DNA of 64,000 nucleotides from the NCBI GenBank assembly GCA_947496695.1, contig CANMEI010000009.1, positions 1 through 64,000 of the forward strand, read 5' to 3'. Source of the DNA: an uncultured Cellulophaga sp. GTDB taxonomy: Bacteria > Bacteroidota > Bacteroidia > Flavobacteriales > Flavobacteriaceae. Shown here one piece after another: positions 55,901 to 63,333 of this stretch. Position numbers and translations under genes: made by a program. How positions within the stretch are numbered: the stretch's first letter is position 1; every line of letters starts with the position of its first letter. The notes beneath the pieces were generated by a model, which saw only the letters and a list, made by a program, of their open reading frames with translations, did not search any database and was not told the DNA's origin.

Positions 55901-56314
55901 TCTGTCAAACTCTGTAGCGGTAACTTCTAATGTCTCATTATTAGCAAATCTTTTTGCAGTTTCTTTAACTACAGCAAAAGCTTCGGGTAATATACTTTTT
56001 AAAGTTTTTTCAGATATTTCATAAGCTTCTTGTTTTAGCTTATCTATTTCAGCATAAATATCTTCATTTTTATCAATGTCTTTAGAAGCTTTAACTTCTT
56101 CTTGTAAAACATTAATTTTATCATTTATAGCTTTGCAGTCTTCTTTTATCTGCGCTCTAAATGAAATAGTTTTCTGCCTTATTTCATCAATAGTTAAAAG
56201 TTCTAACTCTTTTTCAAAAGAGTGTATTTTATTTAATATTGGTTGAAGAACCTTAACATCTTGTTTCGCTTTATCGCCTACAAAGACTTTTAAGACAGAA
56301 TTTAAAAAACTCAT
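52949..56314 (-). CDS. secA: Preprotein translocase ATPase SecA
   Basis: A 1121-residue SecA, the size seen in Bacteroidota. It has 'MHTGEGKTLVATLPLYLNAL' (Walker A, about 180-200), 'VDEVDSVLVDDARTP' (DEAD-like), the preprotein cross-linking domain, 'GTDIKLSNEVKKAGG', and the second nucleotide domain 'RIDRQLRGRSGRQGDPG'-like segment. An insertion of about 150 residues relative to E. coli SecA lies between the first nucleotide-binding motifs and the middle, and the C-terminal zinc-binding cysteines are replaced by an acidic/Lys-rich tail. It powers Sec export. It has its own leader after the DUF2795 terminator. Confidence 0.95.
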   Translation of the reverse strand: MSFLNSVLKVFVGDKAKQDVKVLQPILNKIHSFEKELELLTIDEIRQKTISFRAQIKEDCKAINDKINVLQEEVKASKDIDKNEDIYAEIDKLKQEAYEISEKTLKSILPEAFAVVKETAKRFANNETLEVTATEFDRELSGIKDYVTLEGDKAIWKNSWDAAGKEVTWDMIHYDVQLIGGIALHEGKIAEMHTGEGKTLVATLPLYLNALTGNGTHLVTVNDYLAKRDSAWMAPLFQFHGITIDCIDNHQPNSPGRRAAYNADITYGTNNEFGFDYLRDNMAHTPSDLVQRPHNFAIVDEVDSVLVDDARTPLIISGPVPKGDIHEFDELKPKVNDIVQLQKQYLTGVLAEAKKLISAGDTKEGGFQLLRVHRGLPKNKALIKFLSEEGVKQLLQKTENFYMQDNNREMPKIDEALWFVIDEKNNQIELTEKGVSHISGEQDREFFVMPDIGGEIAKIENQNLDVEQEAELKEELFKEFGVKSERIHTLNQLLKAYTLFEKDVEYVVMDNKVMIVDEQTGRIMDGRRYSDGLHQAIEAKENVKIEAATQTFATVTLQNYFRMYRKLAGMTGTAITEAGEFWEIYKLDVMEIPTNRPIARDDRNDLIYKTKREKYNAIIEEVTKLSAAGRPVLIGTTSVEISELLSRMLSIRKVPHNVLNAKMHKKEADIVEEAGKAGIVTIATNMAGRGTDIKLSNEVKKAGGLAIIGTERHDSRRVDRQLRGRSGRQGDPGSSQFYVSLEDNLMRLFGSDRVAKMMDKMGLEDGEVIQHSMMTKSIERAQKKVEENNFGVRKRLLEYDDVMNAQREVIYKRRRHALQGERLKVDIANMIYDTCEVIAEDNKNASDFKNFEFELIKYFAITSPISEEDFTKKSISEIANILYKEAFAHYEQKMERSASTAYKVIKSVYEDESNKFERIVVPFSDGIKTFNIVTNLKDAYESDGKQLVNDFEKNITLAIVDDSWKVHLRKMDELKQSVQLAVHEQKDPLLIYKFEAFELFKRMIEKVNKEVISFLYKGEIPNGNDTNIQEARNVSRPKENLNISKEEVLNSDEIAAKNRAIGQNQVENRPQITETITREAPKIGRNDRVTIKNVMSGESKVVKFKQAEPLITKGEWVITQE

Positions 56315-56393
56315 ATTTATAATTTATTTTATATCGTAATATGCCATAACCGTACCAAAACTTTTTTTGATAAAATTACATGACAAAATGAAC

Positions 56394-56444
56394 TTGAACT
56401 TAATTGTCTGTAATAAAATACAGAGTCTAGGTTCAAAATTAAGT
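56394..56444 (-). other. Foldable leader element upstream of secA
   Basis: On the minus strand, between the DUF2795 terminator and secA, mutually exclusive pairings are possible: TTGAAC with GTTCAA (56394-56399 and 56431-56436, around a 5-bp inner stem) or ACTTAATT with AATTAAGT (56398-56405 and 56437-56444). This could be an RNA switch in the secA leader, or chance in AT-rich DNA. Confidence 0.25.
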
Positions 56445-56473
56445 AAAAAAAAAGCCTCAGATGAGACTTTTTT
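56445..56473 (-). terminator. Intrinsic terminator of the DUF2795 gene
   Basis: Minus-strand stem AAAAAG-T-CTC with GAG-G-CTTTTT (one mismatch) and a long T-run. It separates the DUF2795 operon from secA. Confidence 0.65.
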
Positions 56474-56492
56474 AATGTTATTCAGTTAATAT

Positions 56493-56717
56493 TTAATATT
56501 CGTCCTCATTCCAGAGGTAATCTTCTTCTGTTGGGTAGTCAGGCCAAATTTCTTCAATAGATTCATAAATCTCGCCACCTTCTTCTTCCATTGATTGTAG
56601 GTTTTCTACAACCTCTAGTGGAGCACCGGTTCTAATTGCGTAATCTATTAACTCGTCTTTGGTAGCTGGCCAAGGCGCATCACTTAAATAAGATGCTAAT
56701 TCTAAAGTCCAATACAT
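56493..56717 (-). CDS. DUF2795 domain protein
   Basis: A 74-residue soluble protein with the DUF2795 core 'YLSDAPWPATKDELIDYA' and 'GAPLEVVENLQSM', followed by a strongly acidic C-terminus. DUF2795 is a small helical fold of unknown function found across bacteria. The gene is conserved next to secA in Flavobacteriaceae. It has its own -7 box (56746-56753) and a terminator after it. Confidence 0.8.
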   Translation of the reverse strand: MYWTLELASYLSDAPWPATKDELIDYAIRTGAPLEVVENLQSMEEEGGEIYESIEEIWPDYPTEEDYLWNEDEY

Positions 56718-56745
56718 ATGTTAGTAGTGTTATTTTAATTTTTTG

Positions 56746-56753
56746 CAAAAATA
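56746..56753 (-). promoter_or_regulatory. -7 promoter element of the DUF2795 gene
   Basis: On the minus strand this reads TATTTTTG (TAnnTTTG), 28 bases before the ATG at 56717. Confidence 0.55.
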
Positions 56754-56846
56754 AATTTTAAAATGAAAAAAACAAGTTAATTCCTGTTTATTATTGAGTT
56801 AATATGTTTTTCGCATATTAATAACTTGAAAATAAAAGATTTAGTA

Positions 56847-57419
56847 TTATTTTTTCTCAGGAATCCATTTAATTTCTTCAACATTTAAATCTGAAGTTAG
56901 TTTTCTAGATAATACAAATAGATAATCAGAAAGCCTATTTAGGTACGTTAAAACATTTGCTTCAAAAGGTTCATTTTCATTTAATAGAGATGAGATTCTT
57001 TCAGATCTACGACAAACGGTTCTAGCAATATGACAATATGACACTGTGGTGTGACCACCAGGAAGAATAAAATGAGTCATAGGGGCTAAGTTGAGTTCCA
57101 TTTTGTCCATTTCATTTTCTAATAATTCAATATCAAGGTCTGTAATCTTATTAATATTTAAACGCTCTTTTCCATTTTTTAAAACAGCTTTATCTGGAGC
57201 AGTTGCTAAAATAGCGCCAACAATAAATAATTTATTTTGAATTACAGTTAGGACTTCTCTTGAATGGTTATCTATCTTTTGGTCTCGTATTAAGCCAATC
57301 CAAGAATTTAATTCGTCAACGGTGCCGTAGCTGTCAATACGAATATGATGTTTAGGTACACGTGTTCCGCCAAATAATGCGGTTGTACCCTTATCTCCAG
57401 TTTTAGTGTATATTTTCAT
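56847..57419 (-). CDS. Cob(I)alamin adenosyltransferase (PduO type)
   Basis: A 190-residue ATP:cob(I)alamin adenosyltransferase of the PduO family. The N-terminal 'YTKTGDKGTTALFGGTRVPK' ATP-binding loop and the C-terminal 'CHIARTVCRRSERISSLL' and 'YLNRLSDYLFVLSRKL' motifs are complete. It makes adenosylcobalamin for methylmalonyl-CoA mutase; MeaB at 43773 belongs to the same pathway. A 39-codon membrane peptide gene is directly upstream with a 1-base gap, and the reduced methyltransferase and ABC-F genes lie further up on the same strand. Confidence 0.9.
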   Translation of the reverse strand: MKIYTKTGDKGTTALFGGTRVPKHHIRIDSYGTVDELNSWIGLIRDQKIDNHSREVLTVIQNKLFIVGAILATAPDKAVLKNGKERLNINKITDLDIELLENEMDKMELNLAPMTHFILPGGHTTVSYCHIARTVCRRSERISSLLNENEPFEANVLTYLNRLSDYLFVLSRKLTSDLNVEEIKWIPEKK

Positions 57420-57420
57420 A

Positions 57421-57540
57421 TTAGTTGCGATCCATGAATTTTCGATCTTTCCTTTTTTTTGATCGCTTTTTATTATCCATAAGATTCTTAATGAAAATGA
57501 TGGCTAAAAATGCACAAAGTATGTATATAATGTAATCCAT
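57421..57540 (-). CDS. 39-residue single-pass membrane peptide
   Basis: A 39-codon frame from ATG at 57540 to TAA at 57421-57423. The peptide has one hydrophobic helix (about 2-18) and a basic tail rich in Lys and Arg. It lies 12 bases after the reduced methyltransferase gene and 1 base before the PduO gene, so the spacing argues for an operon of tightly packed genes. No family recognised. Confidence 0.6.
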   Translation of the reverse strand: MDYIIYILCAFLAIIFIKNLMDNKKRSKKRKDRKFMDRN

Positions 57541-57552
57541 TTAAATTGCGTT

Positions 57553-58041
57553 TTATTTAAAAATACTAGAAAATATTCGAATTTTAAAATCTTGTTTTAC
57601 TTGCTCTTTTCTGAAAAATAATATTCCACAATAAAATAAATTAATACTAACTGTGATTTTTTCATCTTTAATAATGTTTTTCCAATCATTATTAGAGTTG
57701 CTTATATTATTAATGAAAACAATACTATCGTTAGTGTATTTTGATAATTTAAAAGATTTTAAACTATCAAAATAAATGAATTCAGATGAGGTGTTATTAA
57801 TCTCAATATTTGGAAAATTATGCTTTATTGTATTTGTAATTTCTGTTTTATCAGTATTGCAATTAACTGTTGAAACATTAAAATAATTTAATGTTTTTAA
57901 AAGTAAGTTTAGTGATTTTTTCACACTAAACTTACTTTTATTGTAAATGCATTTTGTTACATAATTGAATACAAAAGGTGAGTGTACCCCATGCTGATTT
58001 GTTGCGGTAAGCAAAAAAATAAAGTACTTTAAAAATTGCAT
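57553..58041 (-). CDS. Reduced SAM-methyltransferase-like protein, probably not SAM-binding
   Basis: A 162-residue protein that keeps the two ends of a flavobacterial class I methyltransferase-like family: N-terminal 'TNQHGVHSPFVFNYVTKCIY' and C-terminal 'EKITVSINLFYCGILFFRKEQ'. In the full-length relatives I recall, a central region carries the Gly-rich SAM loop; no such glycine motif is visible here, so it may have lost SAM binding. A 16-bp perfect inverted repeat lies inside it (57899-57940). It sits 4 bases after the ABC-F gene, and upstream of the 39-codon gene. Confidence 0.6.
   Translation of the reverse strand: MQFLKYFIFLLTATNQHGVHSPFVFNYVTKCIYNKSKFSVKKSLNLLLKTLNYFNVSTVNCNTDKTEITNTIKHNFPNIEINNTSSEFIYFDSLKSFKLSKYTNDSIVFINNISNSNNDWKNIIKDEKITVSINLFYCGILFFRKEQVKQDFKIRIFSSIFK
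57899..57940 (-). repeat. 16-bp perfect inverted repeat inside the reduced methyltransferase gene
   Basis: AAAAGTAAGTTTAGTG (57899-57914) pairs exactly with CACTAAACTTACTTTT (57924-57939) across a 9-base T-rich loop. It lies in the coding strand of the gene near residues 35-48 and could act as an intragenic terminator or RNA structure. Confidence 0.65.
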
Positions 58042-58045
58042 TATA

Positions 58046-59929
58046 TTATTCTAGCATTGCAGAAAGTTCAAACCAACGTTCGGTTTTAGCTTCAATTGCA
58101 TCTTCTATTTCTTTTAATTCAATAGATAACTTGTCAATTTCTTCTCCTGATAAAGAAGCATCTGCAAATTTATGTTGTGTTTTTTCTTTTTTCGCTTCTA
58201 GCTTTTTAATCTCACGTTCTATGTTTGTATATTCTTTTTGTTCTTGGAAAGATAATTTTTTCTTTTCTTCTTTTTTCCAAGTACCCTTATCTGCAGTATC
58301 AGTAGTTGTTTGTGTTTTTTCTTTTTTCGAAGCTCTGTATTCCATTTCAATACTATCTTCATATATTCTATAATCAGAATAGTTACCAGGAAAATCTTCA
58401 ACTACAGCATCACCTCTGAAAACAAAAAGGTGATCTACAATTTTATCCATAAAATAACGGTCGTGAGAAACAACAATTAAACAACCAGGAAAATCCATTA
58501 AAAAACTTTCTAAAACATTTAGCGTTACAATGTCTAGATCATTCGTAGGCTCATCAAGGATTAGAAAATTAGGATTCTGAATTAAAATAGTACATAAATA
58601 CAATCGTTTACGTTCTCCACCACTTAATTTGTCTACAAAATCATATTGTTTTTTACGGTCGAATAAAAAGCGTTCTAATAGTTGCTGTGCAGATATTTGA
58701 CGCCCTTTTGCAAGCGGAATGTAATCACCAAATTCACGAATAACATCAATAACTTTTTGGCCGTCTTTAATGTTGATTCCTTTTTGTGTATAGTATCCAA
58801 ATTTGATAGTTTCACCAACTATAACCTTACCACTATCTGGCTCTTCTTTACCACTCAGAATATTTAGAAATGTAGATTTACCTGCACCATTTTTACCTAT
58901 AATCCCGATGCGCTCGCCCCGTAAAAAATTATATTCAAAACCATCTAATATTGGTTTATTTGGGTAGGATTTTGAGATTTTATGTAACTCGATAATTTTG
59001 GTGCCCATACGCTCCATATTTATCTCAAGCTCAACCTCGTTTTCATTTCTACGTTTGTTTGCTCTTTCTTTTATTTCATAAAAATCATCAATTCTTGATT
59101 TAGATTTTGTAGTACGTGCTTTTGGTTGTCTACGCATCCAAGTCAATTCTTTTTTGAATAAAAGTTTTGATTTGTGTTGTTCAGTAGCTTCTTGTTCAAT
59201 ACGTGCTTCTTTTTTCTCTAAATAATAAGAGTAATTACCTTTGTATGGGTATAAAACACCTTCGTCAAGCTCTATAATTTCATTACACACACGTTCTAAA
59301 AAGTAACGGTCGTGAGTAACCATAAACAAGGTCATGTTTTCTTTAGCAAAATATTGTTCTAGCCATTCAATCATTTCTAAATCTAAATGGTTTGTAGGCT
59401 CATCTAATACTAATAAATCAGGTTTATTTATTAATGCATCTGCTAAAGCTAAACGTTTTTTCTGTCCACCAGATAAAATATCAACTTTTAAGCTAACATC
59501 ATGTAAATTTAATTTTGAGAGTATTTGTTTGTATTGTGTTTCAAAATCCCAAGCTTGAAAACGTTCCATGCCTTCAAAAGCAGTTTGGTATGCATCAGCG
59601 TCATCAGGGTTTTCTAAAGCTTTTTCATAAGCTCTTATAACTTTTAATACTTCATTGTCTGAAGCAAAAATAGTTTCTTCAATAGTAAGCTCAGGATTTA
59701 AATTAGGTTCTTGGTCTAAAAAAGAAACCCGAATACCTTTACGAAAATTAACTTGACCAGAATCTGGAGTGTCTAAACCAGAAAGTATGTTTAAGATAGA
59801 TGTTTTGCCACTACCATTTTTGGCAATTAATGCAATTTTTTGATCTTTATTTATTCCGAATGAAATATCAGAAAATAAGACGTGCTCGCCATATGCTTTG
59901 GCTATATTTTCTACAGAGAGTAGGTTCAT
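58046..59929 (-). CDS. ABC-F family ATPase (Uup/EttA-like)
   Basis: A 627-residue soluble protein with two ABC cassettes and no membrane domain. First cassette: Walker A 'AKNGSGKTS' (36-44) and signature 'LSGGQKKRLALA' near 155. Second cassette: 'GKNGAGKSTFLN' near 355 and 'LSGGERKRLYLC'. The linker is charged with 'RRQPKARTTKSKSRIDDF', and the C-terminal tail (about 540-627) forms a coiled coil, as in Uup. ABC-F proteins act on the ribosome to modulate translation; the precise role is unknown. It is the first gene of the minus-strand operon to PduO. Confidence 0.88.
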   Translation of the reverse strand: MNLLSVENIAKAYGEHVLFSDISFGINKDQKIALIAKNGSGKTSILNILSGLDTPDSGQVNFRKGIRVSFLDQEPNLNPELTIEETIFASDNEVLKVIRAYEKALENPDDADAYQTAFEGMERFQAWDFETQYKQILSKLNLHDVSLKVDILSGGQKKRLALADALINKPDLLVLDEPTNHLDLEMIEWLEQYFAKENMTLFMVTHDRYFLERVCNEIIELDEGVLYPYKGNYSYYLEKKEARIEQEATEQHKSKLLFKKELTWMRRQPKARTTKSKSRIDDFYEIKERANKRRNENEVELEINMERMGTKIIELHKISKSYPNKPILDGFEYNFLRGERIGIIGKNGAGKSTFLNILSGKEEPDSGKVIVGETIKFGYYTQKGINIKDGQKVIDVIREFGDYIPLAKGRQISAQQLLERFLFDRKKQYDFVDKLSGGERKRLYLCTILIQNPNFLILDEPTNDLDIVTLNVLESFLMDFPGCLIVVSHDRYFMDKIVDHLFVFRGDAVVEDFPGNYSDYRIYEDSIEMEYRASKKEKTQTTTDTADKGTWKKEEKKKLSFQEQKEYTNIEREIKKLEAKKEKTQHKFADASLSGEEIDKLSIELKEIEDAIEAKTERWFELSAMLE

Positions 59930-59955
59930 GTAACGTTGGTGTTAAGTCCGCAAAG

Positions 59956-61131
59956 TTAATGAACTCTAGCAGACCTTTGCTTATAAATTAAAAATGAATA
60001 CCTGATTGCTAATAAAATAACAATTGGAAGTATTAATATACTAAAATCTTGAACTTTAAATATCCAGATAAGCATCGCTAAAACTAAAAACCCAATAAGA
60101 GCATATAAATATGTGGTTGCCCATTTAGGTAAGTTATCTTTTAAAATAAAAAATGCAAGTACTATGTTTAATGGGAATGTCCATAAAAAGTTGAAATTAT
60201 TGGCTGTTGCCTTATGGTCAGTTCCTAACCAAAGAAAAACAATTAATAAACCTGCAATTCCTGTAACAAACAATAATATGAAATCTAACCACTTACTACG
60301 AGTATGGTTTTTGTAATCTTTATACGTAATATAGGCTACTACAATTAAGAACAATGAAAGGATATATATTGGAGATAAGAAAAAATTATTTTGAGTTTTT
60401 TTAGGAGTTACATCAAGTAAAGTTTTGTCACTAGTTATAATGTCTTTACCATTCACTTTAGTGTGCGGTAATTGTTTGTAAACATATATAGGTAAGAACA
60501 AATGCTCCCACGGTGTAGCTTCTCTATCTATTATGGAACCAAGTGCAAGATCAATTCCGAAATTAGACCATGAGTTTACTTCAAGATTTTGATGGAGTAA
60601 TTCTCTAAATGTATATTTTTTAGTTAAGTGCGAGTAGTCAAAAGTTAATTTGTCACCTAAAACAGTTTTTAAAGCTTCAGGTATACGGGTAGAGCAGTTA
60701 TCAAATAAAAAGTCATATTTGTAATAACGATTGTCAGGTTTGTAGTTGTTTTCTAGAAAAGCTAAAAAAGAATTTTTTTCTTCAGTGGTTAAATTTAGTT
60801 TTTGCTCTTTTACCCATCTATTTTCTACTTCATAACTGTACATAAACCTAGAGAAAGATCCTCTTGATAATTCATACAATAATTTTCCACAGGTAAATTT
60901 GTAGTAAAAATTAGGAGTGTTAAAATCAAAATGACCGTAGTTGTAAACTACATCAATACCTAAATTAGGGTCTTTAACTCTAATAGCGCTATGTCCAAAT
61001 TTTGCATATAATTCATCAGCTGTGCCAACTGTTAAAATACTAATTGTAGATTTTGAAGATAATTTTGGTTGAGAATATCCAAATTGCATAAAAGCAAAAA
61101 AGAGGATGAAAAATAACGATTTTATTTTCAT
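59956..61131 (-). CDS. DUF4105 domain membrane protein
   Basis: A 391-residue protein. A signal peptide ends near residue 21 ('FGYSQP'). The DUF4105 domain (about 25-235) has 'LYAKFGHSAIRVKDP', 'YNYGHFDF' and 'YKYDFLFDNCSTRIP', which include conserved His/Asn/Cys residues suggesting a catalytic role of unknown kind. Four hydrophobic helices follow (about 255-385). The start is ATG at 61131; an upstream TTG-type extension to 61173 is rejected because it would precede the signal peptide. It is monocistronic between ABC-F and pssA. Confidence 0.75.
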   Translation of the reverse strand: MKIKSLFFILFFAFMQFGYSQPKLSSKSTISILTVGTADELYAKFGHSAIRVKDPNLGIDVVYNYGHFDFNTPNFYYKFTCGKLLYELSRGSFSRFMYSYEVENRWVKEQKLNLTTEEKNSFLAFLENNYKPDNRYYKYDFLFDNCSTRIPEALKTVLGDKLTFDYSHLTKKYTFRELLHQNLEVNSWSNFGIDLALGSIIDREATPWEHLFLPIYVYKQLPHTKVNGKDIITSDKTLLDVTPKKTQNNFFLSPIYILSLFLIVVAYITYKDYKNHTRSKWLDFILLFVTGIAGLLIVFLWLGTDHKATANNFNFLWTFPLNIVLAFFILKDNLPKWATTYLYALIGFLVLAMLIWIFKVQDFSILILPIVILLAIRYSFLIYKQRSARVH

Positions 61132-61237
61132 GGTTGTTGAGATGGCTAAACTGTTCTTGTAACAAAGATGCAAAGAAATTTTTGTTCAGAATTATTTCAA
61201 AGAAAATTATCCTATTTTTACAAAAAGCTTAACAATC

Positions 61238-61993
61238 ATGAAAAAACATATACCTAATTTTATAACACTTTTAAATTTATTTAGTGGCTGTATTGCTGTA
61301 TTATTTGCAGTTAATGGTGTTTTTGAAATGACGGCATTTTTCGTATTTTCAGGTATTATTTTTGATTTTTTTGATGGTTTTGCTGCGCGACTTTTAAATG
61401 TTAAAAGTGAGTTGGGTTTACAGTTAGACTCTATGGCGGATATGGTGACTAGTGGGGTAGTGCCAGGTGTGGTAATGTTTAAACTCTTGGAGATGTCATT
61501 TTCTGGCGGGTGGAGTTCAGAAATTCATATTACAAACGGTTCATTTTTGAATGATTTAAAAATATCTTCTTTTATTCCTTTGTTAGGGTTTATTGTCACT
61601 TTAGGTTCAGGGTATAGATTAGCAAAATTTAATATTGATGAAAACCAGACGGAATCATTTATAGGTTTGCCAACGCCAGCTAATGCTTTGTTAATTATAT
61701 CTTTGCCATTAATTTTAATGTATCATAATAATGATGTTTTAAATGCATTTATTTTAAATCAATGGTTTTTGTTAGCAGTAACATTTTTAAGTGCTTTTTT
61801 ATTGAATTGTAAGTTAGAATTGTTTGCTTTAAAATTTAAAAGCTGGAATTTTAAAGACAATATAATCCGATATATATTTATCATAATTTGTTTGGTGCTG
61901 TTAGCAACATTAAAATTTTTAGCTGTACCGGCAATTATTATATTTTATATAGCACTTTCTGTTTTTAATTCGGTTTCTAGTAAAAATCCTTAA
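61238..61993 (+). CDS. pssA: CDP-diacylglycerol--serine O-phosphatidyltransferase
   Basis: A 251-residue inner-membrane enzyme that makes phosphatidylserine from CDP-diacylglycerol and serine, the precursor of phosphatidylethanolamine. The CDP-alcohol phosphotransferase signature D-x2-D-G-x2-A-R-x8-G-x3-D-x3-D is complete: Asp43, Asp46, Gly47, Ala50, Arg51, Gly60, Asp64, Asp68. About seven to eight hydrophobic helices follow. Type II size. The DUF1569 gene follows after 13 bases on the same strand. Confidence 0.93.
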   Translation: MKKHIPNFITLLNLFSGCIAVLFAVNGVFEMTAFFVFSGIIFDFFDGFAARLLNVKSELGLQLDSMADMVTSGVVPGVVMFKLLEMSFSGGWSSEIHITNGSFLNDLKISSFIPLLGFIVTLGSGYRLAKFNIDENQTESFIGLPTPANALLIISLPLILMYHNNDVLNAFILNQWFLLAVTFLSAFLLNCKLELFALKFKSWNFKDNIIRYIFIIICLVLLATLKFLAVPAIIIFYIALSVFNSVSSKNP

Positions 61994-62006
61994 TAAAAAG
62001 TAAACT

Positions 62007-62465
62007 ATGGCCTTACCAAACATTTTTAATAAAGAAATTTCAAATGAAGTTATTAAGCGTACAAACAATTTAACTCCAAATACAAAAGCCAACTGGGGTA
62101 AAATGAATGTGGGGCAAATGCTAGCACATTTAAGCGTAATGTATGAAATGGTTTATGATGATAAACATAAAAAGCCAAATGCTTTTATGAAGTTTATGCT
62201 TAAATCGTTTATAAAGAATGCAGTAGTTAATGAAAAACCATATAAACGTAATTCTCAAACGGCACCTGTCTTTATTATTAAAGGAGAAAAAGATTTTGAA
62301 ATAGAAAAGAATAGATTGATTGCGTATATAAACAAAACCCAAGAGTTAGGTGAAGCTACTTTTGATGGTAAAGAATCACATTCTTTTGGTGTGTTGAACA
62401 AAACAGAATGGAATAATTTGTTTTATAAGCACATAGATCATCATTTAACGCAATTTGGAGTATAG
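62007..62465 (+). CDS. DUF1569 domain protein (DinB-like fold)
   Basis: A 152-residue soluble protein with the DUF1569 pattern: 'WGKMNVGQMLAHLSVMYEM' near 30-48 with His41, and a C-terminal 'WNNLFYKHIDHHLTQFGV' with a His cluster (His141, His144, His145). These histidines could bind metal as in DinB-fold proteins, and the function is unknown. It lies 13 bases after pssA and converges on lptB with a 3-base gap. Confidence 0.8.
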   Translation: MALPNIFNKEISNEVIKRTNNLTPNTKANWGKMNVGQMLAHLSVMYEMVYDDKHKKPNAFMKFMLKSFIKNAVVNEKPYKRNSQTAPVFIIKGEKDFEIEKNRLIAYINKTQELGEATFDGKESHSFGVLNKTEWNNLFYKHIDHHLTQFGV

Positions 62466-62468
62466 TTT

Positions 62469-63209
62469 TTAGAAATCTAGCTTCTTTTTACGAAGCTCAA
62501 AATTTTGACCTAAATATACTTTACGTACCATTTCATCAGCGGCTAAAACTTCAGGAGCACCAGATTTTAGAATGCCACCTTCAAACATTAGGTATGAGCG
62601 TTCTGTAATAGCAAGTGTTTCTTGTACGTTGTGATCGGTAATTAGAATACCAATGTTTTTATCTTTAAGTTGAGCCACGATACGTTGAATATCTTCTACT
62701 GCAACAGGGTCAACCCCTGCAAATGGCTCATCAAGTAGTATAAACTTAGGGTCAGTTGCTAATGCACGAGCAATTTCTGTACGTCTACGTTCACCTCCAG
62801 AGAGTAAATCACCACGGTTTGTGCGAATATGCCCAAGGCTAAACTCTTCAATAAGAGACTCCATTTTCATGTGTTGCTCCTTTTTGCTAAGCTTGGTTAA
62901 TTGTAACACACTTAAAATATTATCTTCAATACTTAATTTTCTAAATACAGAGGCTTCTTGAGCCAAATAGCCAATTCCATTTTGAGCTCTTTTGTACATC
63001 GGAAATTTTGTAATATCAGTGTCATCTAAATAAATATTACCGCCATTAGGTTTTACTAAACCTACAATCATATAAAATGAAGTAGTTTTACCAGCTCCGT
63101 TAGGGCCTAAAAGTCCTACGATTTCACCTTGGTTAACTTCAAGAGAAATTCCTCTTACTACTTGTCGTCCTCGGTAGGACTTCATTATATTATCTGCGCG
63201 TAACTTCAT
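62469..63209 (-). CDS. lptB: LPS export ABC transporter ATP-binding protein LptB
   Basis: A 246-residue ATPase that powers lipopolysaccharide transport from the inner membrane with LptFG. It has Walker A 'GPNGAGKTT' (35-43), a Q-loop, the signature '[15 protein letters not shown]' near 137-151, Walker B '[15 protein letters not shown]' and the switch His in '[10 protein letters not shown]'. Typical LptB length. tatC lies about 125 bases upstream on the same strand. The other Lpt genes are not in the window. Confidence 0.93.
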   Translation of the reverse strand: MKLRADNIMKSYRGRQVVRGISLEVNQGEIVGLLGPNGAGKTTSFYMIVGLVKPNGGNIYLDDTDITKFPMYKRAQNGIGYLAQEASVFRKLSIEDNILSVLQLTKLSKKEQHMKMESLIEEFSLGHIRTNRGDLLSGGERRRTEIARALATDPKFILLDEPFAGVDPVAVEDIQRIVAQLKDKNIGILITDHNVQETLAITERSYLMFEGGILKSGAPEVLAADEMVRKVYLGQNFELRKKKLDF

Positions 63210-63333
63210 TTAAATGAATTTCTGTATTGTTAAATTCGTATCAAATCTAAACTTAAAAGCTTATCAATAAAAGTAATTAGTTAATTTTTAACCATTATTA
63301 TAGAAATGGTGAATACTAATTCTTCTAAATTTA

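Noticed and set aside
56394-56444. tRNA candidate suggested by a GGTTCAA-like T-loop
   Set aside because: The acceptor, D and anticodon arms do not form; only the leader-type pairings remain.
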